Origin: Alphaproteobacteria bacterium
GTDB lineage: Bacteria > Pseudomonadota > Alphaproteobacteria > Rs-D84
NCBI GenBank assembly: GCA_015062545.1
Contig: SUUL01000004.1
Location: forward strand, 1-64,000
Reading direction: 5' to 3'
Length of the DNA stretch: 64,000 nt
The position numbers and the translations under genes are program-made. Shown here piece by piece: positions 50,205 through 58,017 of the stretch. Numbering within the stretch: the stretch's first letter is position 1; every line of letters begins with the position of its first letter. A model generated the notes under the pieces. The model was given only the letters and a program-made list of their open reading frames with translations. It ran no database searches and was not told where the DNA came from.

Positions 50205-51710
50205 ATGAAGATAAATAAATTCTTGGTATGGTTAATGTTGGCCGTGGGGGCGATGCCTGCAAGTGCAAACAGTTTGTTCTTTGAAGAAGAACCGGTGCAA
50301 GGTGGGCTGCATGTGTTTGATATGTCAAATACATTTGCAGAGATTTATCAGAAGTTAAATGGAATAAACTGGGCTGGAAAAAATCTTAATATTGCTGTGG
50401 AAAGTTTGGAAAATTTACATAAATCTGCCCATGTGGCGGCCACAGACGAGCGTGTGGTTTTGGTATGGGATGATACGATTGTTGCAAATTTTCCGCGTCC
50501 CAGTGATGGTGACTGGTATGGTTTTGGTGAAATTACCACTGCGTTAGTGTTGAAAATGCGCGAACAAGATGCCGCTTTGCGTTCTTTGTCAGAAAGCGGT
50601 GTGTATCAAGCCGTTGTGGATGGTTTGGTGCGGGGAATTGATGAAAATGGGCGGTATATTTATTCACAGGCTGCAGAAGTTGCGGAAGATGGGCGCTTGC
50701 TGACCAGTGTTGGTTTGGAAGGCGCGCGTGATGAACGCGGAAATTTTCGCGTGTCTGCTATTTATAAAGGCGCGCCAGCAGATATTGCAGGGGTCAGCGC
50801 AGGGGACTTGATTGTGCAAATTAATGGACGTGCCGTTGCGGATATGTCTGATGTGGAATTAGCACAGGTTATGCGTGGGTTTAATTCGGGAACATCAAAA
50901 GTAAAATTGTTGACACCGGCGGGGGGTAAAGATGTGGTGCTGCGGCGTGCGTCAGTTGTGTTGGCAGATGCGGATATTATTCATCGCAGTAACCCAAAGT
51001 CGGGTGGATTGATTGAGATAGTTGTTCATAAAATATCTGATGGTGCGGTTAATATTATTAACGAGGCTTTGGCGCGTTATTCAGATGCAGATGGTGTAAT
51101 ATTGGATTTGCGTGCCGCGGTTGGTGATGATGAAAGGGCGGCTGCAAAGTTGGGTGGTTTGTTTATGGGGCAGGTGCCGTTGATGCGTATTGTTGAAACA
51201 GCGCGTGATGAAGTGGAAATTGTTCCTGGTGGTAATGCGGTGACGGATGTGCCTGTGGTGGTTTTGATGTCTAATATGACACGTGGTACAGCCGAAGCGT
51301 TGGCGGCGGCGTTTTATGAAAATGCGCGTGGTGTGTTGGTTGGAACACCGACCGCGGGCAGTGCGCGCACCGCAACGCGTATTGATTTAGATAATGGTGG
51401 CGCATTGGTGTTGTTGAATAAATCTATTAAAACGGGGTTGGGAAATAAATTAGACGGTCGCGGAATTTTCCCAATCGTCTGTCTGTCTAATATTCGTTCG
51501 CAACAACAGCAAGATGTATTCTTTTTGAATGTTATCAACAGTAATTTTAATGCGCGTGATTTTAATCGTGAACCGGATATTGATGTGGCGGCTGTGCGCC
51601 GTGGGTGTCCAGTAATTACCAGTGGAACAGATGAAGATGCGGTTGCGATGGCTGTGTCTGCCAAGATTTTAACTGATAAAAAAGTCTATAATAATCTGCT
51701 GGCAGAATAA
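50205..51710 (+). CDS. S41 (C-terminal processing peptidase)-like protein without the catalytic dyad
   Basis: 501 aa from the ATG at 50205, which follows GGGGGGAAAGG. The N-terminus (MKINKFLVWLMLAVGAMPASANS) is a Sec signal. A PDZ domain spans about 165-245 (APADIAGVSAGDLIVQINGR), and the peptidase-like domain covers about 265-450. In CtpA-type enzymes the nucleophile Ser lies in an N-x-x-T/S-A-S-A-S-E block and the base Lys in G-x-x-T-x-G-K-G. Here the blocks read NMTRGTAEALA and GTPTAGSARTAT, so Gly stands in place of Ser and Ser in place of Lys as I align them. The protein is therefore probably not an active protease, and could be a scaffold or adaptor. It follows secF after 39 bases. Confidence 0.75.
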   Translation: MKINKFLVWLMLAVGAMPASANSLFFEEEPVQGGLHVFDMSNTFAEIYQKLNGINWAGKNLNIAVESLENLHKSAHVAATDERVVLVWDDTIVANFPRPSDGDWYGFGEITTALVLKMREQDAALRSLSESGVYQAVVDGLVRGIDENGRYIYSQAAEVAEDGRLLTSVGLEGARDERGNFRVSAIYKGAPADIAGVSAGDLIVQINGRAVADMSDVELAQVMRGFNSGTSKVKLLTPAGGKDVVLRRASVVLADADIIHRSNPKSGGLIEIVVHKISDGAVNIINEALARYSDADGVILDLRAAVGDDERAAAKLGGLFMGQVPLMRIVETARDEVEIVPGGNAVTDVPVVVLMSNMTRGTAEALAAAFYENARGVLVGTPTAGSARTATRIDLDNGGALVLLNKSIKTGLGNKLDGRGIFPIVCLSNIRSQQQQDVFFLNVINSNFNARDFNREPDIDVAAVRRGCPVITSGTDEDAVAMAVSAKILTDKKVYNNLLAE

Positions 51711-51729
51711 ATAATTTTGGGGGTGTGAC

Positions 51730-52419
51730 ATGTTTTTGACATCGGACAATAAAATTCAATGGCGTAAAATGGGGTGGGGCGCGATTGTTACTTGTGCGCT
51801 GGTGCTGATGGGGATTTTCTGGTTTGATAAACCTGTGTTTATGTTTTTGCGCAATTTTGATTGTGGCGCGTTTCATGTTCTTGCAAAAATCTTTGCACCA
51901 AAATTGTGGATTTTAGCATCTTTTGTGGTGGCAGTGGTTTTTTGTACAAAAAAGTGCGTAAAAACAGATTGTAGTTTCTTGGATTTTAGAAACAAGGGCA
52001 GCTTGAAAACGTATCTGTTGAATTTCTTTGTAAAAACAAAGGGTAGTAATGCATTTTTGATATTTTATAGCGTTTTGTCTGCAGGGGTTTTAGTGAAGTT
52101 GTTAAAAGTGTTTATTGGGCGTGCCCGTCCGATATTTTATGAGGCCTTGGATATGACCGGGTTCTTTCCGCCATCGTTTGATTGGGCATTTAATTCGATG
52201 CCGTCTGGACATACCGCGGTCAGTTTTGCAGGTCTGGTAATGATTGGCATGTTGGCACCAAAATTCAAGCCACTGACATGGACGTTGGCAATCTTGATAG
52301 GGGTGTCGCGTGTGGCAGTTGGCGCGCATTGGCCCAGTGATGTTATTTTTGGTGCATTTTTGGGTATGGTCGTGGCAGATATTATTAAATGGTATATGTT
52401 GCGAAAAAGTGAAAAATAA
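51730..52419 (+). CDS. PAP2-family membrane phosphatase
   Basis: 229 aa with about five to six membrane helices. The three phosphatase signatures are complete: KVFIGRARP (about 118-126, K-x6-R-P), MPSGHTAVSFAG (about 156-167, P-S-G-H) and GVSRVAVGAHWPSDVIFG (about 196-213, S-R-x5-H-x3-D). Such enzymes dephosphorylate lipid pyrophosphates, undecaprenyl pyrophosphate, phosphatidic acid, or lipid A (LpxE/LpxF); which applies cannot be told. The ATG follows GGGGGTGTGAC. It lies 19 bases after the S41-like gene, so it may be the last gene of the secDF transcript. Confidence 0.85.
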   Translation: MFLTSDNKIQWRKMGWGAIVTCALVLMGIFWFDKPVFMFLRNFDCGAFHVLAKIFAPKLWILASFVVAVVFCTKKCVKTDCSFLDFRNKGSLKTYLLNFFVKTKGSNAFLIFYSVLSAGVLVKLLKVFIGRARPIFYEALDMTGFFPPSFDWAFNSMPSGHTAVSFAGLVMIGMLAPKFKPLTWTLAILIGVSRVAVGAHWPSDVIFGAFLGMVVADIIKWYMLRKSEK

Positions 52420-52480
52420 ACCATGGGCGATGAAATATCGCCTGTTTTTTTTGCTAAAATTGTGATAAAATACATCTGTT

Positions 52481-54763
52481 ATGGCAAAGAAATCAACTTT
52501 TTTACCGGGCAGTATATCAGATGCTTTGCGGTCAATGTCCAGCCGATTGGTGGGGGTGTTGATTTTTCTGATTGGTGGATGGGCGACATGTGCGTTGTTG
52601 TTTTATAATCCGTATTTAGATGGATTTGGTGTGGCCAGTACGTTGGGTGGTCAGTCTGTGATGGGATGGATTGTTGGATGTATCCGTTATGGTGTTGGTG
52701 CGGTGCCGGCATTGTTTCTGTTTTTGTGTGTGATGCGATTCGGTTTTGTGAAGTTGGTTGGATTGCATGGTGATTATGCGCCAGAATATGATTTCTTGCG
52801 TGGGTTTATTGCATTGTGTTTGGGGGCGGTTGGATTGGGCTTGATGTCGCCAAATGCATCTTATGGCGGGCTGTTTGGTGCGATTGCGGCGGCGGATTTG
52901 ATGGCGCTGATGGGTAATGTTGCAATTATTGTTGGAATTTTTTCTTTTGTTGGTTTTTTGTGGATGGCGGGCAGCTTGTTGCATGTGCGTTTGTCGCATT
53001 TGCGGTGGGCAATGCGCTTGATGTACAAGTGGTTGCGCGTTATTGCCGCGGCGTTCAGATTGACAGATATGACCCCTGCCCAAGTGTTGGCAGAATCTGA
53101 TGATGAAGAAGATATAGAAGAAGACGAAGAGATTGGGGAAGATGAAGAAGAGGCTTCAGAAGAAAAGCCAAAGCGCAGTTTGCTGGGACGTAAAAACCAA
53201 AAGAAAGTGGCGGGTGCTGTGGCCGCGGTTGCCACGCCAAAGCGTGCGCGCGCGGGAACGCAATTCAAATTGCCAGATCCGAAAATGTTGGAAAAGTCAA
53301 ATTTCAGTAAATATTCTGTAACACCAGAATTAAAGCAAAATGCCCGCAGTATGGAAGTGAAATTTGCGCAATATGGTGTGCGTGGCAAGGTGGTTGGAAT
53401 CAAGCCTGGGCCAATCGTTACTTTGTATGAATTTATGCCAGATGATGGTACGCGTATGGCGGATGTTAATAAAACTGTAACAGATATGACGCGCGCGATG
53501 GCAACAGAAAGTATTCGTATCGCACATATTCCACGTACACAATTAATTGGTGTAGAAATGGTGAACTTAACCCGTCAAACTGTGCGTTATCGTGGTCTGA
53601 TGGAAAATCCGCTGTTTGTGGAATCTAAATATAAAATACCATTGGCGTTGGGGGTTGATATTGGTGGCAATCCAATGTTCTTTGATTTGGCGAAAATGCC
53701 GCACATGCTGGTTGCAGGGCGTACAGGGTCTGGTAAGTCTGTGTTTGTACAATCAATTATTACGTCTATTGTGTATCACTTTACACCAGACAAGTGTAAA
53801 CTGATTATTATTGACCCAAAGGGTGTTGACTTTGGTTTTTGGGATGATATTCCACATTTAATCACACCGATTGTTAAGTTAGAACCAGAGCCGGCTGTAA
53901 ATGCTTTGAAATGGGCGGTGCGTGAAATGGAAGAACGTTATAAACAATTACAGGTTCTGAATGCGCGCAATATTGAAAGTTATAATGAAATTGCAGCGCA
54001 GAAACGCGAGGCTGGTGAAAAAATTACTAAACAAGTCGCAGTTGGTACAGACGAAGAAACCGGGGAATTATTATTTGAAACCCAAGAAGTAGATTTGTCA
54101 GATATGCCATATATGGTCATTATTATTGACGAGGTTGCGGATTTGATGAGTTTGGCGCGTAAAGACGTAGAAGCCTGTGTGCAACGTATTGCACAAAAGG
54201 CACGTGCGGCGGGTATTCACTTGGTTATGGCGACCCAGCGTCCAGACGCAACAACAATTACAGGTGTTATCAAGGCAAATTTCCCAACGCGTATTTCTTT
54301 CCAGGCGCGCAGCCGTATTGATAGTGTGACATGTCTGGGTGAAGGCGGGGCAGAGCAGTTATTGGCAATGGGTGACATGTTATTCAGCGAGGCCGGCCGC
54401 GTTCCTGTGCGTATCCATGGTGCGTTTATCGATGACAATGAATTGAAACGTATTGGTGATTTCTTGCGCAGTCAAGGCGCGCCAGAATATGCCGAAGGCG
54501 TTACGGATTCTGCCGATGGTGGCATGGGGGGTGGCGATATTGCCGGCATCCCAGGGGCGATTGGTGGTGCGTCTGGGGATAAAGATGCGGATTTATATGC
54601 GCGCGCCAAAGAATGTGTTTTGCGTGATAAAAAACCGACAATTTCTTATATTCAGCGCCGTTTACAAATTGGCTATAACAAGGCTGCAGGCTTTATGGAA
54701 CGCATGGAAGAAGATGGTATTGTGTCTGCGCCTGATGCAAATAACAAACGTCACATCCTGTAA
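52481..54763 (+). CDS. ftsK: DNA translocase FtsK
   Basis: 760 aa. FtsK pumps the chromosome through the closing septum and activates XerCD recombination at dif. Four N-terminal helices (about 20-40, 65-90, 105-125, 138-160) anchor it; an acidic/Lys linker (about 205-260, DEEDIEEDEEIGEDEEEASE) follows; the motor has Walker A GRTGSGKSV (about 413-421), Walker B MVIIIDEVADLM (about 545-556), and the RAAGIHLVMATQRPDATTIT region. A winged-helix gamma domain (about 700-760, PTISYIQRRLQIGYNKAAGF) reads KOPS. The stop codon is immediately followed by repeat copy C. xerD is at 42906 on the other strand. Confidence 0.97.
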   Translation: MAKKSTFLPGSISDALRSMSSRLVGVLIFLIGGWATCALLFYNPYLDGFGVASTLGGQSVMGWIVGCIRYGVGAVPALFLFLCVMRFGFVKLVGLHGDYAPEYDFLRGFIALCLGAVGLGLMSPNASYGGLFGAIAAADLMALMGNVAIIVGIFSFVGFLWMAGSLLHVRLSHLRWAMRLMYKWLRVIAAAFRLTDMTPAQVLAESDDEEDIEEDEEIGEDEEEASEEKPKRSLLGRKNQKKVAGAVAAVATPKRARAGTQFKLPDPKMLEKSNFSKYSVTPELKQNARSMEVKFAQYGVRGKVVGIKPGPIVTLYEFMPDDGTRMADVNKTVTDMTRAMATESIRIAHIPRTQLIGVEMVNLTRQTVRYRGLMENPLFVESKYKIPLALGVDIGGNPMFFDLAKMPHMLVAGRTGSGKSVFVQSIITSIVYHFTPDKCKLIIIDPKGVDFGFWDDIPHLITPIVKLEPEPAVNALKWAVREMEERYKQLQVLNARNIESYNEIAAQKREAGEKITKQVAVGTDEETGELLFETQEVDLSDMPYMVIIIDEVADLMSLARKDVEACVQRIAQKARAAGIHLVMATQRPDATTITGVIKANFPTRISFQARSRIDSVTCLGEGGAEQLLAMGDMLFSEAGRVPVRIHGAFIDDNELKRIGDFLRSQGAPEYAEGVTDSADGGMGGGDIAGIPGAIGGASGDKDADLYARAKECVLRDKKPTISYIQRRLQIGYNKAAGFMERMEEDGIVSAPDANNKRHIL

Positions 54764-54865
54764 ATTAAATATAATAATTCATCTACAAGCGGTGCCGGCA
54801 ATTCATGTAGCGTCTGTACACTACATTGCCGGCACTACTTGTATCTAAATCATTATCTTTAATTT
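54762..54865. repeat. 104-bp hairpin repeat, copy C
   Basis: Same length and termini as copy A (AAATTAAA at 54762, TTTAATTT ending at 54865) but different stems: TACAAG/CTTGTA in place of AAAAGG/CCTTTT, and GTGCCGGCAAT (54792-54802) with ATTGCCGGCAC (54825-54835) in place of AAAACGATGGC/GCCATCGTTTT. The 22-nt loop (54803-54824) keeps TCATGTA, TG and TACACTAC. It starts in the stop codon of ftsK. Confidence 0.85.
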
Positions 54866-54945
54866 ACTGCATTTCTGGGTGTGGGTATAATTTTTACTTT
54901 TATATAAATCTTTTTTATGTTAGAATAAGTTACATTAGAGAGAGT

Positions 54946-57051
54946 ATGAAGTTTATCAAAAGATTTTTTATAATGATGCTGTGCGTCATGCCGACATTGG
55001 CAGGCGCTCAGATTGCGACCACTGCGGGGGATAATTTAACGGCATGGAATGGAAACAGTGGTGCAACCAATAATAATAATTGGAATACAATGATGAACAG
55101 TCGTACGTTGGCAACGGCAAATATGCCAACGGCTGATTTTGGGAATTGTAATTCTTTGATTTTGCGTTGTGCGCAACCAAAATGCGCGGGGTGCACAACG
55201 GTTGATTTGGCGCGCTCTATTGTTGCGGGGTGTGTGAACAGTAATGCATCTTGCAAACAGTATGGTAATGAATTGATTGAATATATTTCTGCACAGATTG
55301 TTGCAAGCGCAAATTCAAAAATGCAAGAACAGCAAATGATGGCGCAACAGGCGGCCGCACAGCAGGCGGCTGCGCAGAGCAGTGCGCAGATGCAGCAAAT
55401 GCAACAACAAATGATGCAAATGCAACAGCAGATGCAGGAACAAAATGCGGCACAGATGGCACAAATGCAGGCGGCATTAGAAGAACAAAAGGCATTGGCC
55501 GCCCAAGCGCAGAGCGAGGCATTGGCCGCCCAGCAGGCACAATATGATGCTGCCGCTGCGCAATCTGCGGCCAGTGATGCTGCGGCAAATCAAACGGTTT
55601 CGGGACGTGAATTGACAACGGCACAACGTGTGGCAGCAGAATCGGGAATATCCGAAGATTTGTTGGCGCGTCAGACAATTTCTGGGGAAATTTTAACGGC
55701 GGTTGAAAATGCAGAATTGCAATTAAAAAACCTGAATGCCACCATGCAAGAGGCGTTTACTTATGCCGGCTGTGATAAACGTGGTAATAATTGCAAGGGG
55801 CCAAAACGTGTCAAGATGTTCAAGGAAAAAGCGCAGCGGTTCTTTCAGCCTTATGATGATATAGTTGATGAATTGTATGATGCCTTGGAATTGTCTTTGG
55901 CGGTTGGTGTTGATATTACAGATGTTATCATGATGTTAAATGGTGCGTGTAATCGTTGGGGTAAATATATGTGTCGTCCAGACAAAGGTGCGGATAATAG
56001 CAGTAACTTTGCCAAAGAATATCCAACATACAGCACGAAAGATTGTGTAAATGAAAAGTCTGTTGCGGGTGCGGAAGATTCTGTTGTTCGTGGCGGTCAA
56101 TCGTGTCGTATCGGGATGGTGGTTCCGCCCCAAGATGATGTCAGATGTGTTTTGACCAGTGTAATTACTGAAAATAACAGCAAAGATATTGAACGTCAGT
56201 GGGTTATGGAAAATGAAGATGATGATGGCTTGGTTCGGTTAGGGTGTGCAACATCTGCGTTGGATACGTTGGCGATATTTGGTCGCCGCAGTAATAAGAA
56301 GGCATCAACAGTATCGATGGAGATTTTAGAACGTATTTTATTACAAGATGCGCCAGAATATTCGTCAAACAATCGTTTTTCGCGTGGAAATTCGGAATCG
56401 GCACAGGTGGCCAAAACCAAATATTGCGCCGTTACCGAAGATGGGTATAATAATTTGGTTTCTGCATTGAATACGCAGAAATTGCCAAAGACGGTTTGTA
56501 TTAGTGATAAGAAGTTAACTAATATCGCCATGAAGGGTGCAATTATGGCATCTGGATTCAAGGGCAGTGGATTAAGTGACAGTGGTGTTGTTCCGGGGGT
56601 TGATGAAGAAGAATTGTGTGATTGGTGGGGGCTAAGAGCAAAAAGTATTGATGACAGTTGTGGTACAACATGGGATGATGCGTCCAAGCGTTGTGGTTAT
56701 TATGGACTGTGCAAGTTTGAAAATAGTGATTTTGTTAAGAGTGATATTGCAATGATAGATGCTGTTGGGTTGGAAAGAGAGTTAAATTATATGGAGAGTA
56801 AATTAGATAATTATGTTGAAGGTGTACAAAATAAAATGTGGTCAACTGCGGGGGGGGGGGGTAAAGTTGCTGAGCTGAAAGATGATGTGTATTGGCAAAG
56901 TCTTGCCCAGGTGGAGGATGAAGTTATAGAAGATGATCCGGCGTGGAAGTTAATTACACCAAAGGATACCTGTGAAGCAAAAGGAAAAAAGTGGGTGCCA
57001 AACGATTTTTATAAGGATAATGGTAAGTATGGAACATGTGTAGATAAATAA
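54946..57051 (+). CDS. Large exported Gln-rich protein with a G12 tract
   Basis: 701 aa from the ATG at 54946 (AGAGAGAG upstream). The signal peptide is MKFIKRFFIMMLCVMPTLAG (cleavage near AGA-Q). After a Cys-containing part (CAQPKCAGC near 67-75), a Gln/Ala/Met-rich coiled-coil region spans about 122-205. A middle domain with conserved-looking DDIVDELYDALELS (about 303-316) and many Cys follows. At codons 636-639 four Gly are encoded by part of a G12 run (56850-56861); beyond it lies a C-terminal module of about 62 residues with a C-x-A-x-G-x-x-W pattern. The protein is probably periplasmic or surface-exposed. A reading back to 54826 would pass through the promoter and repeat region. No family known to me. 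Confidence 0.75.
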   Translation: MKFIKRFFIMMLCVMPTLAGAQIATTAGDNLTAWNGNSGATNNNNWNTMMNSRTLATANMPTADFGNCNSLILRCAQPKCAGCTTVDLARSIVAGCVNSNASCKQYGNELIEYISAQIVASANSKMQEQQMMAQQAAAQQAAAQSSAQMQQMQQQMMQMQQQMQEQNAAQMAQMQAALEEQKALAAQAQSEALAAQQAQYDAAAAQSAASDAAANQTVSGRELTTAQRVAAESGISEDLLARQTISGEILTAVENAELQLKNLNATMQEAFTYAGCDKRGNNCKGPKRVKMFKEKAQRFFQPYDDIVDELYDALELSLAVGVDITDVIMMLNGACNRWGKYMCRPDKGADNSSNFAKEYPTYSTKDCVNEKSVAGAEDSVVRGGQSCRIGMVVPPQDDVRCVLTSVITENNSKDIERQWVMENEDDDGLVRLGCATSALDTLAIFGRRSNKKASTVSMEILERILLQDAPEYSSNNRFSRGNSESAQVAKTKYCAVTEDGYNNLVSALNTQKLPKTVCISDKKLTNIAMKGAIMASGFKGSGLSDSGVVPGVDEEELCDWWGLRAKSIDDSCGTTWDDASKRCGYYGLCKFENSDFVKSDIAMIDAVGLERELNYMESKLDNYVEGVQNKMWSTAGGGGKVAELKDDVYWQSLAQVEDEVIEDDPAWKLITPKDTCEAKGKKWVPNDFYKDNGKYGTCVDK
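56850..56861 (+). repeat. G12 homopolymer inside the 54946 gene
   Basis: Twelve consecutive G in a coding frame. With 12 G the frame continues as Ala-Gly4-Lys; with 13 G the next codon is TAA; with 11 G a TGA follows within about six codons. Such a tract should slip during replication. Confidence 0.85.
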
Positions 57052-57057
57052 TATAAA

Positions 57058-57807
57058 ATGAAAAACTGGAAAAATATTTTGTTCAAAGTTTTATCTGTGG
57101 CAATCGTAACGATGGTCGTGGTGCCGGTGTGGGCGGCGGATGACGGTTGTGATAATGATGATAATAATATGATTACACCAGAATTGGCACTGTGTTCAAC
57201 GCATGCATATAATGTAGGGGTGATTGAAAACCCCAGTGATTCTGGCGATCGGGCTTTTATGCAAGAAATTATCGCAATGAAAACAACACTGATAACGCAG
57301 CAAATGTTTCGGCAATATGAACAAATGGAATCTATGTTGAATCGTCTGAAGACCCAGTTGGAAAAAGCAGTTTTGACCAATGACTTGAAGGTCGCCAGTG
57401 GTAATACAGATGATGAGGAGGATATTAAGTCCAGTGGTTACAGGGCGACCGATGGAACTTATGTGGTTTGTGCGCAAAATTGTTTGAATAAGTATCAGAT
57501 GGCAGAAGCGTTGGATTGTTATGAAAAAAATCTGGCATGTGTGCAACAGCAGTCCGCAAATGGTGAAAATATAACATCGGAATTGAAAAAACAATTATGG
57601 GCAGATTGGAAACAATTAAGCAACTTGAAAGTAGCTGATGGGTCTGGGCCTTGTGGTCTTTCTAAGGATGTAGAAGAGGTTAAAGATGCCAAAGAGCTGA
57701 AATCTAAAAAGTTCAAGGCCCTGTTAAATGATATGCGCGGATGTTTGCGGAATAAGTATTCTGATTACCAGAACGGTCAATTGAAGTTAAAGGCTGGAAT
57801 AAAATAA
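57058..57807 (+). CDS. Exported protein, second gene of the pair
   Basis: 249 aa. MKNWKNILFKVLSVAIVTMV is the start of a signal peptide with cleavage likely after VWA (about residue 26). The mature protein is acidic and helical, with Cys in an isolated N-terminal part (DDGCDNDDNN, LALCSTHAY), a coiled-coil-like segment (about 80-110, QQMFRQYEQMESMLNRLKTQ) and a CAQNCLNKYQMAEALDCYEK stretch with regularly placed Cys (about 139-158). The family is not known to me, but the composition resembles that of the flanking exported proteins. It begins 6 bases after the 54946 gene, so the two are co-transcribed, and any frameshift in the G12 tract could affect its translation. A terminator follows at 57808. 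Confidence 0.7.
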   Translation: MKNWKNILFKVLSVAIVTMVVVPVWAADDGCDNDDNNMITPELALCSTHAYNVGVIENPSDSGDRAFMQEIIAMKTTLITQQMFRQYEQMESMLNRLKTQLEKAVLTNDLKVASGNTDDEEDIKSSGYRATDGTYVVCAQNCLNKYQMAEALDCYEKNLACVQQQSANGENITSELKKQLWADWKQLSNLKVADGSGPCGLSKDVEEVKDAKELKSKKFKALLNDMRGCLRNKYSDYQNGQLKLKAGIK

Positions 57808-57834
57808 ATATCCCGCGGGTGCGGGATTTTTATT
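57808..57834 (+). terminator. Terminator of the 54946-57807 operon
   Basis: ATCCCGC/GCGGGAT with a GGGT loop and TTTTATTT behind it, starting right after the stop codon. Confidence 0.85.
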
Positions 57835-57902
57835 TGTTGAAATTTTGTCGTCCTGATATGGGAATATAAAAAAAGAATTGTGAATTGCATGCTTAATAAG
57901 TG

Positions 57903-57931
57903 TTTACATAATGGCAAAAAATTGATATAAT
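57903..57931 (+). promoter_or_regulatory. Promoter of the 58018 gene
   Basis: TTTACA (57903-57908), a 17-bp spacer and TATAAT (57926-57931). The predicted leader is about 80 nt and contains GGTTGGATTTCTGGGTAAAACC-like inverted sequence before the ribosome site AAGGAGAG. Confidence 0.65.
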
Positions 57932-58017
57932 CAAGTATAGTAAACGTGCATTGTGCGCGGTGAAATCTTATAGAAAGGTTGGATTTCTGGGTAAAACCAG
58001 AATACAAGGAGAGCTGA

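Noticed and set aside
56850-56861. Sequencing artefact or frameshift
   Set aside because: As given, both G12 tracts keep the frame open, and the downstream Cys modules of the two proteins resemble each other. An error in length is still possible and is listed as a check.
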